Below, in pieces: positions 17,150 to 25,548 of a stretch of 34,909 bases of DNA. The translations under genes and the position numbers were made by a program. The stretch's first letter is position 1. Every line of letters begins with the position of its first letter. The DNA comes from Verrucomicrobiota bacterium (GTDB lineage Bacteria > Verrucomicrobiota > Verrucomicrobiia > Limisphaerales > CAIMTB01). The stretch lies in NCBI GenBank assembly GCA_963205105.1, contig CAUJJW010000096.1, positions 1 to 34,909 on the forward strand, given 5' to 3'. The notes beneath the pieces are model-generated. The model had not been told where the DNA came from. It saw only the letters and a list, made by a program, of their open reading frames with translations, and searched no databases.

Positions 17150-19956
17150 TTCAAATGGCGATATTCAGGTTGCTCCATAAACCGGTCAAAAGCCGCGATG
17201 CCCTCCTCAATCATCCCCAGCGTCACCGCGTAATAATGCTCGGTGTGCAGGAACAACTCCGCCACCCGATGATCCAACAGTCGGGTCTCGTAAGGGTTTT
17301 CGTCCGGCACCAACAGCACCTGGCCCAGACTGAATTGCTTGCGATTCACCCGCGACGGGCCCCCGTTCAGTTGGATCACTTCCCGGAGCAACACGGCCCT
17401 CTGAAGTCGAACCAGGTCCTCGGGCCGGTGAATCAGGAAGGCAGCCTTCGGTTTGGCGCCCTTCCCCGAATCGTTCAACACCCAGAGCAGCTCGTTCCAC
17501 GCCTTGCGGTCGGGACAGTCTACCAACCGAATCTCGGGGATGGGGCTCTCCCCGAGGCCCGTGCCGGTAAACGTCTGCTCACCCCTCTGAAATATCAGCG
17601 CAATCGCCTTGTTGGTGTGCACTTCAAAGAAGGACGCGGCCCGCTTCCCGTCCCCGAAACCCGCCAGAACATTCTCCAGAAACTGCACATCATACCCGCC
17701 CGCGTTTCGTCCCGAAAAAAAGATGAGCCGATCGGCGGCAATACGGCGATCCAGCCATCCAGGGTCCTTGTCCGACAACCGCTTCATCACCTCGTACATC
17801 ATCCGTTCCACCAGCACGTTTTCCCCGGGTGTGCGCCCCTCCAAAAACAAAGAGACCGGCGCCCGGGATGCCAGCTTGTAGTCCGTCCCGGCGAGCTTCC
17901 GCGCCCATTCTCGATAGTGCCGTAGCCGCTCGTTTCGATCCAAAAACGAGAGATCAAAAACGTCCTCCTCCCGTATCCGATACGACGCCCGAAACAAGGT
18001 GTTGCCCACATCGTCGAACTTGTCGTCGTCCCTCGGCAGGTACCTGCCCCAGGCCCGCTCATTCAGCGCCTCCGGCAACACGTGCGGCGTCAGCACGATG
18101 ATGACTTCCTGCTTCCGGCTCCTGGAGGTCCGCGACCGAAACAAAGCCCCCAGATAGGGAATGTCCCCCAGCAATGGCACCTTCCGCTTGATCGTCGTCT
18201 GCTCCCGGTTCACCAGCCCGCCGATGATGAACGGAGTGTTGTTCCCGATCCGTGTGTAGGTCTGCACACGCCGCGTGGCCACCGTCGGCGCCGAAGCCAG
18301 CACCTCGCCCGACGACGATCGCAACTCGAGGTCCCCTCCCGGAATTGCCGACGAAACCACGGTGTCCACCAGCATGCTCACCTCGCTGGCGTCCTGGTTC
18401 AGCCGCGGCCGAATGTTCAAAGATATGCCGGTCGGGAGATACTTGAAGTTGAACGAAATCCGGTTGGCATCCTTCACAATCCCCGCCTCCGAACTCGTCG
18501 CAATCGGGATCTCCTGACCCACCCGAATGGTCGCCTGCCGGTTGTTCAACGTCAGGACACTCGGTCGGGACAACACCTCCGCTTTCTGATCCTCAATCAA
18601 CGCCCGAAGCCGGACCACCCATTGCTGTTCCAGATCCTTCAGGCTGTCGAAGGTCAGACCCGCCGTGCTGGAAGCCGGCAACCCGGGAAACATGCTCCCC
18701 ACCGAAAACTCCGCTCCGCCTTCCTTGTACTGCCAGTCCACTCCCAGCTCCTTCAGCCCCTCCTCACTGATCTCCAACACCAATCCCTCAATGAAAATCT
18801 GCTGCGCCGGACGGTCGATGTACTCCTCCAACAGCTGCCGCACCCGCGTCAATTGCTCGGGTTGCGCCGGATGAAAGTACACGAGCAACTGCGACGCCCG
18901 CGCAAGGTTGGGATCCGGGGGCAGCGTCGTCGCCATCGACGGAGTCACCGACAGATCAAACGCCGTCGTCTTCTGAGCGTCCGCACCCAGGAGCGCCATC
19001 TCCGGCCCGTCCGGCGACGGCATCCGCGCCACCAATGGCAGTTTGCGGAACGGCACCGGCATCGTGACTTTTCCAAGGTTGTCGACGGTCTCAATGCCAA
19101 AGCCCTTCAGCCCCTCCAAGGCTCCTTCCGTGTCGATGTAGCTGATCTGAACCACTTCAAACGCCAGATCATCCCGCGTCAGATCCGGCTTCGGTTCGGC
19201 TGCCGCTGAAATCAGGCCCTGGATCAGGCTCTGCAAGGATTCCACCTCGGGATCCGCCACCCAGTTCTCCCCGTTCCGCCGAAGCAACACCTCACACCAC
19301 AATTCCGAAGACCTTGAAACAAACGGATGAATGCCCACACGCACCACCCGGACTCCGTCGGCGGCCGCCCGCGTCATCTCCAGCCATGCGGCGACGCCCT
19401 CCGGCATCGGAGGCAACACCCGCCTTAAATCGGCGGGAGCATCCCCATACCCACGCTCAACCCCGAGTTTGAGCCTCAACCCCGAAAGCAATTCCCGTTG
19501 TTCCGTCCCGTTCAGGCGCGGCATCGACAGCAGCCGACCCGCACCCGCCACCCCGGACGCAACTTTCCGATCCGCCTCCTCTTCCCGGGATTCTGAAATT
19601 GCTGTGGATTTCTCTAAGCCCGACTCAGCCGTCACCGAACGTCCCAGCGCACTCAACTCTTTTCCCAACCCAGCCGACCCGGAGAGCTCCGCCGCCTCCA
19701 GACGTGAGGCAAGTCGCTGAACATCTCCATCCGTCGACATCTCAAAAATCGCGCCGTTGCTGGTGCGCGGCGCATCGAATTCCCAACCCAGGGTTCGCTG
19801 CTCCGCCGCACCCAACCCGACTGGAATTCCCAAACCCAGCATCAGACCCAACCCGACTCGCGCGGTCCGCCCCCAGCCAACCAAACCCCAAAAGTAAGCC
19901 GAGGTCGTGGACCGACCGGCTCGACTTCGCGTGGGTGAAGCAGAAGGCCCAGGCAT
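17146..19956 (-). CDS. Secretin (GspD/PilQ-like) with long C-terminal extension
   Basis: Outer-membrane secretin of about 936 residues from ATG 19956, which precedes a signal peptide (hydrophobic stretch at about 35-49, RVGLGLMLGLGIPVGLGAA). Upstream in-frame ATGs exist (19986, 20205) but add non-signal sequence. Residues 60-350 are unfamiliar. An N-domain-like segment (QLLVYFHPAQPEQLTRVRQL) at 357-376 and QQIFIEGLVLEISEE at 385-399 follow. The secretin core spans about 455-630: VLSRPSVLTLNNRQATIRVG, GISLNIRPRL, NTPFIIGGLVNREQT, VPLLGDIPYLGALFR, EVIIVLTPHVLP. About 305 further residues follow the core, far longer than the short S-domain of typical GspD. No GspE/F/C gene is nearby; the partner gene is the MscS channel. 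It may serve type II secretion or a type IV pilus-like machine. Confidence 0.9.
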   Translation of the reverse strand: MPGPSASPTRSRAGRSTTSAYFWGLVGWGRTARVGLGLMLGLGIPVGLGAAEQRTLGWEFDAPRTSNGAIFEMSTDGDVQRLASRLEAAELSGSAGLGKELSALGRSVTAESGLEKSTAISESREEEADRKVASGVAGAGRLLSMPRLNGTEQRELLSGLRLKLGVERGYGDAPADLRRVLPPMPEGVAAWLEMTRAAADGVRVVRVGIHPFVSRSSELWCEVLLRRNGENWVADPEVESLQSLIQGLISAAAEPKPDLTRDDLAFEVVQISYIDTEGALEGLKGFGIETVDNLGKVTMPVPFRKLPLVARMPSPDGPEMALLGADAQKTTAFDLSVTPSMATTLPPDPNLARASQLLVYFHPAQPEQLTRVRQLLEEYIDRPAQQIFIEGLVLEISEEGLKELGVDWQYKEGGAEFSVGSMFPGLPASSTAGLTFDSLKDLEQQWVVRLRALIEDQKAEVLSRPSVLTLNNRQATIRVGQEIPIATSSEAGIVKDANRISFNFKYLPTGISLNIRPRLNQDASEVSMLVDTVVSSAIPGGDLELRSSSGEVLASAPTVATRRVQTYTRIGNNTPFIIGGLVNREQTTIKRKVPLLGDIPYLGALFRSRTSRSRKQEVIIVLTPHVLPEALNERAWGRYLPRDDDKFDDVGNTLFRASYRIREEDVFDLSFLDRNERLRHYREWARKLAGTDYKLASRAPVSLFLEGRTPGENVLVERMMYEVMKRLSDKDPGWLDRRIAADRLIFFSGRNAGGYDVQFLENVLAGFGDGKRAASFFEVHTNKAIALIFQRGEQTFTGTGLGESPIPEIRLVDCPDRKAWNELLWVLNDSGKGAKPKAAFLIHRPEDLVRLQRAVLLREVIQLNGGPSRVNRKQFSLGQVLLVPDENPYETRLLDHRVAELFLHTEHYYAVTLGMIEEGIAAFDRFMEQPEYRHLK

Positions 19957-20102
19957 GGTTAGAAGGCTAGAAACACAGATACTCATCGACCAGAATAAAC
20001 TCGGGTTGAATGACTTCCATCTCCCCAAAGCCCTGAACTCCGCAGCCCAACCCGGGTAGGAATCCAGCGAGTCGTCCGTCACGTCCGTGCATGGAAAATC
20101 AA

Positions 20103-20794
20103 CTACTCCGCACCTATCGGAGCGCCCAGCCTCCGCGGTGACGGCGGCGCTGACGTGGCCACAACCCGGTCCGTCGACACGGAAGGCACCACCGTTGGGA
20201 GCCACCCGGGACCCGAAGGTGGCACGACCGCCGCCATCGCCCCCGACGGCAGTTTCGTCGGCGCCGACGCGATGGGGATCGTGTCGCTCTCACACGAGTT
20301 GCTCATGAAGATTCCGGCGGACACGAGCGCCATCGACCAGTTGGACGGCAAGCCCGCTTCGAGGCGGTGGCGGGATCCGTTCTCCAGCTTCTCCGGCAAC
20401 AGCAGGACGTTTTCTGCCTTCGCCGCCGCTCGTAATTCCTGATCCAGCGAGCCCAGCGGCGCGCCGTGGCGGATCGCCGCTTCCAGATAGGCGGCATCGT
20501 AGGCAGTCAGACTGTGCTTTTGCGCCAACAGGTGCGCCGCGCTCCACGCCTCGTCCCATGAGGCCTCGTCCACTTCAATGAGAAGGTTCTTCTGGTGCAG
20601 CATAGGGCGGCGCGCGTCCGCCGAAGCGATGAGTCCCCGCCGTTCGGCCATCAACAGCACATTCGCCACTTCCCACCGCCACAACGCCGGCACGAAGGCC
20701 TTGGCTCCCTGACCCAGCCTGTCCAGCACAGCGTCGGTGGCGGCGCTGGCTTCGTCCCTCAGATCAACGCCAGCGCCATCGACGAATCGAGCAC
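20103..20794 (-). pseudogene. Frameshifted PIN-domain (VapC-type) toxin
   Basis: PIN ribonuclease coding potential split over two frames. From GTG 20794 the first frame gives VLDSSMALALI, with the first catalytic Asp, then meets TGA at 20759-20761. The remainder continues in another frame from 20756: DEASAATDAVLDRLGQG, RWEVANVLLMAERR (second acidic site), LTAYDAAYLEAAI (third) and LGSLDQEL (fourth). Five bases (20757-20761) separate the parts where a multiple of three is needed. One base lost would explain it, unless it is an assembly error. The domain should end near ENVLLL (about nt 20385), but the frame runs on for some 90 low-complexity residues, suggesting loss of the native end too. It overlaps the antitoxin gene, as expected for vapBC-type pairs. 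Confidence 0.7.
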
Positions 20795-21051
20795 GAACGT
20801 CGCGGACGCCCCTCGTTCACCAAATCCTTCACCTTAAGCTTGGGCTTTCCCGGAGGATTCAGGGTGCTGCGCGACGCCTTCATGTCAGCGATGGTGCGCT
20901 GAATCTCCTCCAGGCTGGCGCGCTTGGCGGGAACCGGCTTGGCCGTTTCCTCACCGTGCAGCGTAATCGAAAAGCTCTCGCCGCCCTGCACCCGGTCGAG
21001 CAGTTCGGAGAATTTGGCTTTGGCCTCGGACAACAGCGTGCGAACAACCAA
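20764..21051 (-). CDS. Phd/YefM-type antitoxin of the decayed PIN toxin pair
   Basis: About 95 residues from TTG 21051, supported by GGAG four bases upstream; the open frame extends further to 21126. The N-terminus VVRTLLSEAKAKFSELLDRV followed by GGESFSITLHGEE matches the DNA-binding fold of Phd/YefM antitoxins. A helical middle (ASLEEIQRTIADMKASR) and the toxin-neutralising tail (KPKLKVKDLVNEGRP) follow. The last 11 residues are Arg/Trp-rich and come from overlap with the toxin start, which may mean the native stop has been lost. It would repress its own promoter and neutralise the toxin. With a broken toxin it is probably a relic or an anti-addiction remnant. Confidence 0.72.
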   Translation of the reverse strand: MVVRTLLSEAKAKFSELLDRVQGGESFSITLHGEETAKPVPAKRASLEEIQRTIADMKASRSTLNPPGKPKLKVKDLVNEGRPRRSCSIRRWRWR

Positions 21052-21172
21052 TCCACTCCAGCTTCCGCCCCGCGCTACTCCATTCAGGGAAACGACAGGG
21101 TTTTCGCCCCGGAAAACGGCAAACAAGAATCTGGAGACGAAGGAAGAAAAGTCGTAAACCGTTGAAGGAGAA

Positions 21173-21247
<75 letters not shown>

Positions 21248-21275
21248 ACTCGTTGACCCCCCGAAGGGGACGGAG

Positions 21276-21304
21276 ATAAAACCCGGGCCACGTCCTTGCC
21301 GCAA
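21276..21304 (-). promoter_or_regulatory. Possible tRNA-Lys promoter
   Basis: On the minus strand TTGCGG (complement of 21299-21304) and TTTTAT (complement of 21276-21281) are 17 bp apart and lie about 30 bp upstream of the tRNA 5' end. Matches to consensus are partial (3/6 and 4/6). The leader contains a small hairpin, CCCCTTCGGGG. Confidence 0.35.
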
Positions 21305-21409
21305 TCCCTTTTTTCGAGTTGTTGCTGGCGGATGACCTTTTTCCAACCGCGATCCCCTGCAACTTCACGAATTCCCCGGCCCTCGGCCAAGAACGCCGGC
21401 CTTCACCCC

Positions 21410-22543
21410 TCAGATCTGTCCGCCCAGGAAAAACCATGCCCCCCACCACTCGCGGGCGCCCAGCGCCCAAAGGAGTGCCCCCAACGCCAGGTAAGGACCA
21501 AACGGGATCTGCGCGGACCACTGGCGTCGGCGCAAGGAGATCATGCCAAGATTCACCAGCAATCCGGCGATCGAACTGGCCAGCAGCGTGAACACCACCC
21601 CCTGCCAACCGGTGAACGCCCCAATCGCCGCCATGAACTTCACGTCCCCCCAACCCATCGCCTCGCGAGGCACCGTCACCTGATCGGTCACCGCTTCCAT
21701 CCAGGGCACCGTCGAAGCATCGACCTCCTCCTCCCCGATCAACAGCCGATCGGCACGCAGTTTGAGGCGGACCATGACGCCTTGGTAACAGCGGTCCGGG
21801 AGTTCCAGGCGTCCGGCATGGAACACCAGCGTGTCCGACACCCGGAAAAAAACCTCCTCGTAAGGCAACACCCGGTCCGGCAGGTGCAGGTCAGTTTCGG
21901 TAAAGACCATCCGCGAGCCCTCAGGCAAAGTGAGCCGCTGACGCCCGAACAGCAGCTTGCCCAGTTCGAGAATCGCGAACACCACCCCCGCACCCACGAC
22001 CAAGCCGATCAACGACGCCTTCAACGCCGGCCAGACGTAGGTCTGGCTCTGGATCGAGGGCGCAATCACCGAGCACACCACCCCCACGGCGGTGCCGCCC
22101 AGGGTGATTTCGTCGGGGATGATCAGATGCTCGAAATCGATGAAGGTCGCGACAATCAAGCCCGCGGCGAACACCGACAAGGCCAGAACTCCCATCGCGC
22201 TCACCTGCCCGTGCTGCACCCAAAGCACGGCGAACAACACCCCGGTCAGCGCCTCGACCAGCACATAGCGCGGCGAGATTCGAATGCCGCACCCGGCACA
22301 TTTCCCGCGCAGCGCCAGCCAGGAAAACAGGGGAATGTTCTGCCACCAGCGGATCGAGGCGCCGCATCCCGGGCAATGCGATGGAGGGCTGACAATGCTT
22401 TCTCCCCGCGGCATCCGGTGGATGCACACGTTGAGAAAGCTCCCCACCATGGACCCGAACACGAAGAAGACCGCGGTCCAAAAATGGAACGGAAGACTTG
22501 CCCACATCTGCAGGTCAAACACCGCGGCCGCGACAAAGTTCAC
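21410..22543 (-). CDS. Prepilin peptidase / N-methyltransferase (PilD/GspO family) with insertion
   Basis: Inner-membrane aspartyl protease that cleaves and methylates type IV prepilins and pseudopilins; 377 residues from GTG 22543. The N-terminal domain has GSFLNVCIHRMP and the zinc-type Cys pairs Cys57/Cys60 and Cys82/Cys85 (CPGC, CAGC). The catalytic aspartates lie in FIDFEHLIIPDEI (Asp136, with Asp144) and GWGDVKFM (Asp300). Between them, about residues 200-292 form a soluble, beta-looking insertion (LPEGSRMVFTETDLHLPD and onward) that typical 250-290-residue enzymes lack. The start overlaps the aroE stop by 4 bp (GTGA), so expression follows aroE. The open frame continues upstream in antisense to nothing useful and was not used. 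Likely client: the pseudopilin-like protein at 9730-10605. Confidence 0.92.
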   Translation of the reverse strand: MNFVAAAVFDLQMWASLPFHFWTAVFFVFGSMVGSFLNVCIHRMPRGESIVSPPSHCPGCGASIRWWQNIPLFSWLALRGKCAGCGIRISPRYVLVEALTGVLFAVLWVQHGQVSAMGVLALSVFAAGLIVATFIDFEHLIIPDEITLGGTAVGVVCSVIAPSIQSQTYVWPALKASLIGLVVGAGVVFAILELGKLLFGRQRLTLPEGSRMVFTETDLHLPDRVLPYEEVFFRVSDTLVFHAGRLELPDRCYQGVMVRLKLRADRLLIGEEEVDASTVPWMEAVTDQVTVPREAMGWGDVKFMAAIGAFTGWQGVVFTLLASSIAGLLVNLGMISLRRRQWSAQIPFGPYLALGALLWALGAREWWGAWFFLGGQI

Positions 22544-23481
22544 GCGTGGGTCCTCTCCCCGTACACATGGTCCCAGAGTGCCGTCCGCATCACGCCCACC
22601 GGAGCCGTGCGCCCCGACCAGATTTCCAGCGCCGCCGCGCCCTGGTACAGCAGCATGCCCAGTCCGTTCGCGGTGCGGCAGCCCTTCTTGCGGGCCTCTC
22701 CCAGGAACGGGGTCTCCGCCGGGCGATAAATCATGTCGTAGGCTGCCCCGGCCCGGCTCGGATCGAAACGCGCGGTGTCGTACGGCAACGGATCTCCGGG
22801 CTTCAACCCCGCCGAAGTGGCATTCAACACCAGGTCCACTGCCCCCTCCGGATACCCCACCTGCACCCGGCCGGCCATGGCGGGGTCGGCCGCGAGAATC
22901 TCCTTCGCCACCTCGGCGGCCTTGGATTCCGTGCGATTCACCAGCCAAAGCTTCTTCACCCCTTCCACCGCCAATCGCAGAGCCGCCACCCGCCCGGCTC
23001 CCCCAGCCCCCAGCAACAGCACCCGCGCCCCCGCCGCGATCACCCCGGCGTCTTCCCGCAGCGCTCGGATGATCGCGTCGGCATCGGTGTTGAAACCCTG
23101 CATGCGAATCGCGGAAACGGCGTCGTCGCCGACTTCCCCCAACGGCCGCCAGGCGCCCGAGGCGTCCTGGCCTTCGAAGCGCACGGTATTCACGGCACCC
23201 CAACGCCGGGCGGAGGCGTCGAGCACATCCATCATGTCCAATGCCAACAACTTATGCGGAACGGTCAGGTTCACACCAAGGAACCGCATCGCCGCGGCAC
23301 CGGCCAGCGCTTCCTTCAAGGTCTCAGGCCGGACCGCGCACGCCACATAACGCCAGTCGAGACCCAGCGCGGCGATTCCGGCGTTCTGCATGGCCGGCGA
23401 TGCCGAGTGGCGCACGGGAAAGCCATACACCGCGCAAAGTCGGGTGGAGGCGGAAATGGGAAGCGGAACGCCCGGCGACAT
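22540..23481 (-). CDS. aroE: Shikimate dehydrogenase
   Basis: NADP-dependent reduction of 3-dehydroshikimate to shikimate, in the aromatic amino acid pathway. 313 residues from ATG 23481. Substrate site: HSASPAMQN (Ser26, Ser28) and NLTVPHK with catalytic Lys77; Asn98 in GAVNT; catalytic Asp133 in GFNTDADA. The nucleotide-binding loop is GAGGAGR (158-164), with VNRTESKAAEVA giving the NADP-type NRT motif. The C-terminus has the GMLLYQGAAALEIW helix. Slightly longer than the usual 270-290 residues, mainly through short loop insertions (for example ASGAWRPLGEVGDD). The predicted promoter lies so close that the transcript would be nearly leaderless. Overlaps the prepilin peptidase gene downstream. 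Confidence 0.95.
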   Translation of the reverse strand: MSPGVPLPISASTRLCAVYGFPVRHSASPAMQNAGIAALGLDWRYVACAVRPETLKEALAGAAAMRFLGVNLTVPHKLLALDMMDVLDASARRWGAVNTVRFEGQDASGAWRPLGEVGDDAVSAIRMQGFNTDADAIIRALREDAGVIAAGARVLLLGAGGAGRVAALRLAVEGVKKLWLVNRTESKAAEVAKEILAADPAMAGRVQVGYPEGAVDLVLNATSAGLKPGDPLPYDTARFDPSRAGAAYDMIYRPAETPFLGEARKKGCRTANGLGMLLYQGAAALEIWSGRTAPVGVMRTALWDHVYGERTHA

Positions 23482-23491
23482 GTGGGCCGGC

Positions 23492-23520
23492 GTTATAGGC
23501 CCCGCGCCAGTACCCGGCAA
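23492..23520 (-). promoter_or_regulatory. Predicted aroE promoter, near-leaderless
   Basis: On the minus strand TTGCCG (complement of 23515-23520) and TATAAC (complement of 23492-23497) are separated by exactly 17 bp. A start about 7 bp beyond the -10 would put the 5' end only a few bases before ATG 23481, leaving no room for a Shine-Dalgarno; none is visible. Confidence 0.5.
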
Positions 23521-23611
23521 AGGACAAAGTACCCATGAATGCCATTGCGGCCCGATCCGTCCTCATCTCAAGCTTGGCCGCCGTCGCTAGGATGCCGGCC
23601 GACATCGTACC

Positions 23612-25054
23612 ATGGGAATGTCCCGTCTGCTGCCCCCCTGCCCTTCGCCCTCGCGGAGCTCCCTGCCGATCCGCCTGGGTCTCCTGCTGCTTTGCCTGAT
23701 CACGGCCCAAGGTTGCCGCACGTACGCGACCAAAACCGAGAGCGTCCGCAGCGCCTGGGCCACCGGCCAGCCGGATCTGGCCCTGAAGGAATTCTCCAAC
23801 CGCGTCAAAAGCGCCGGCGACGGCCGTGATGGAGTGATCTGGCGACTCGAGGAAGCCACCGCACTCCGGGCGGTCGGCCGCTTCGAGGAGAGCAATCGCG
23901 CCTTCGAACAAGCCGAGGCCCGCATGGCGGAATATGCCAACCGCGCCCGTGTCCGCATCGGCAACGAGGCGATGTCGGCGATGACCACCCCCGCCAATCT
24001 GCCCTACGAGGGCCGTTCCTATGACCGCATCATGGCCGCAACGTACCGGGCCTTGAACTCCCTGGCCCTGGGCCGACCCAACGACGCACGTCCCGCTCTC
24101 TTCAAGGCCTATCAGTACCAACAGGATGCCGTGGCGGAGAACGCTCGACGCATCGAACGGGCCCAGGCGGAAACCACCAACAGTTCTCACGCCGCCACCG
24201 TCCAGCGAACCCAGTCCAATCCCCAGTTCCAACGCCAGGTCGACAACCTGTACAAACCGGTCGCTCAACTCCGCCCTTACGCCGAGTACGTCAACCCGTT
24301 CACCGTCTGGCTGGATGGCATCTTCTTCCTGGCTCAGGCCCAGGACTTCTCCGACCTCGAACGCGCCCGCAAATCCCTGGAGCGCACCCTGTCCTTCGCG
24401 CCCGACAATCCCTACGTCCGCGCTGATCTGGATGCGGCCAACCGCCGGCTCCAGGGAGGTCCGCCGGAGGCGGTCACTTACGTCATCTTTGAATCGGGCC
24501 TCTCGGCGATCCGTCAACAGGTGCGTATCGATATTCCGATCATCTTTGCGAACGTCTCGTACATCGGCTCGGCCTGGCCGGTGTTGCAAACCCGCGGCGG
24601 CAATGCTTTGACCCTCGCCGCAACCACCAGCGGAACACGGCTCAACACCGCCACGGTGGCCAGTCTCGACAGCGTGATCGCGCGGGATTTCGAGGACGAA
24701 AAGCCGGCCATCATCACCCGAACGCTGGTGTCCACCCTGGCCAAAGGAGCCGCGGCGTTCGTCGCCAACGAAGCCGCCAGCCAGCAGGACGAAGGCCTGG
24801 GCGCCCTGGTCCGCCTCGCCACCCTGGCGTATCAGGCCAGCGTCAACATTGCCGACACCCGGAGTTGGACCACCTTGCCGAAGGAATTCCAAATCGCCCG
24901 GATCCCCACCCCACCTGACCGGCAATTGCAGATTCTCGAAGGCAACCAACCGCCCGTGACCGTGGCGATTGAAGACGGGCTGTCCCAAATCGTCTATGTT
25001 CGGTCAGTGGGCGGCAACCGCCCTCTCCATGTCATCCATTCGAGGTTGAAATGA
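23612..25054 (+). CDS. COG3014-like TPR-type lipoprotein
   Basis: A 480-residue exported protein. A signal peptide with hydrophobic core LGLLLLCLITAQG precedes Cys35, a plausible but non-canonical lipobox cysteine. Residues 45-300 are helical and TPR-like (GQPDLALKEFSNRV, ATALRAVGRFEESNRAFEQA, YRALNSLALGRPNDARPAL, ARKSLERTLSFAPDNPYVRA). The remainder resembles the conserved C-terminal part of the uncharacterised COG3014 family (VYVRSVGGNRPLHVIHSRL). ATG 23612 and ATG 23618 are two codons apart. The stop overlaps the YcfL-like start (ATGA). The company of YcfL- and LpoB-like genes suggests a role in envelope assembly or peptidoglycan synthase activation; the molecular function is unknown. Confidence 0.78.
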   Translation: MGMSRLLPPCPSPSRSSLPIRLGLLLLCLITAQGCRTYATKTESVRSAWATGQPDLALKEFSNRVKSAGDGRDGVIWRLEEATALRAVGRFEESNRAFEQAEARMAEYANRARVRIGNEAMSAMTTPANLPYEGRSYDRIMAATYRALNSLALGRPNDARPALFKAYQYQQDAVAENARRIERAQAETTNSSHAATVQRTQSNPQFQRQVDNLYKPVAQLRPYAEYVNPFTVWLDGIFFLAQAQDFSDLERARKSLERTLSFAPDNPYVRADLDAANRRLQGGPPEAVTYVIFESGLSAIRQQVRIDIPIIFANVSYIGSAWPVLQTRGGNALTLAATTSGTRLNTATVASLDSVIARDFEDEKPAIITRTLVSTLAKGAAAFVANEAASQQDEGLGALVRLATLAYQASVNIADTRSWTTLPKEFQIARIPTPPDRQLQILEGNQPPVTVAIEDGLSQIVYVRSVGGNRPLHVIHSRLK

Positions 25055-25524
25055 AAATCGGAACTCCCCTCCGCTGGGTCACCGCGGGTCTGCTCACGCT
25101 GGCCGCCACGCTCGGCACCGGCTGCAACACCACCCACCACCAGGTCAACACGGTTGAACCCGCCAACCCGGCGTACGTCCGTCGTAACATCGAAGATAAA
25201 CGCATCATTCGGGATTCATCCACCGCCCGGTCGGTCCATGTGCTCAACGTCATCGACGGCAGCACCCCCGACGGCCTGATGCGCGTGGGGGTCGAGGTCC
25301 AGAACACCCGTAGCAAATCGTTCCGGTTCAATTACCGCTTCGATTGGTTCGACGGCCAGGGGTTCCCCGTCAACACCCCCACCTCCACCATGGTCTCCCA
25401 GCAGTTGGAAGGCGGCCAAATCCTCGTCCTCACCTCCGTCGCCCCCAACCCCAGCGTGAAAGATTTCCGTCTCTCCATCCAGGAAAGCACCCGGGAACAC
25501 ATCCCGGTCCTGCGGAAGAACTGA
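25051..25524 (+). CDS. YcfL-like (DUF1425) lipoprotein
   Basis: A 157-residue protein with a signal peptide (TAGLLTLAATLGTG) and lipid-attachment Cys25. The body is a small beta-sandwich typical of DUF1425/YcfL: residues VLNVIDGSTPDGLMRVGVEV, the strand RFNYRFDWFDGQGFPV, and SVAPNPSVKDFRLSI. The start overlaps the COG3014-like gene by 4 bp; the LpoB-like gene follows 24 bp later. In enterobacteria ycfL and lpoB are adjacent too, so the linkage is conserved beyond this phylum. The function is unknown apart from that association. Confidence 0.82.
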   Translation: MKIGTPLRWVTAGLLTLAATLGTGCNTTHHQVNTVEPANPAYVRRNIEDKRIIRDSSTARSVHVLNVIDGSTPDGLMRVGVEVQNTRSKSFRFNYRFDWFDGQGFPVNTPTSTMVSQQLEGGQILVLTSVAPNPSVKDFRLSIQESTREHIPVLRKN

Positions 25525-25548
25525 CCACCCTCCACCACCCCTTCTCCC

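Noticed and set aside
21100..21117. Terminator hairpin downstream of tRNA-Lys
   Set aside because: Stem GTTTTC/GAAAAC is AT-rich and 6 bp, and lies over the open frame upstream of the antitoxin start; no U-run follows.
22544..23203. Upstream extension of the prepilin peptidase frame to 597 residues
   Set aside because: The extension lies inside aroE in another frame, lacks peptidase similarity, and GTG 22543 gives the family N-terminus with GTGA coupling.
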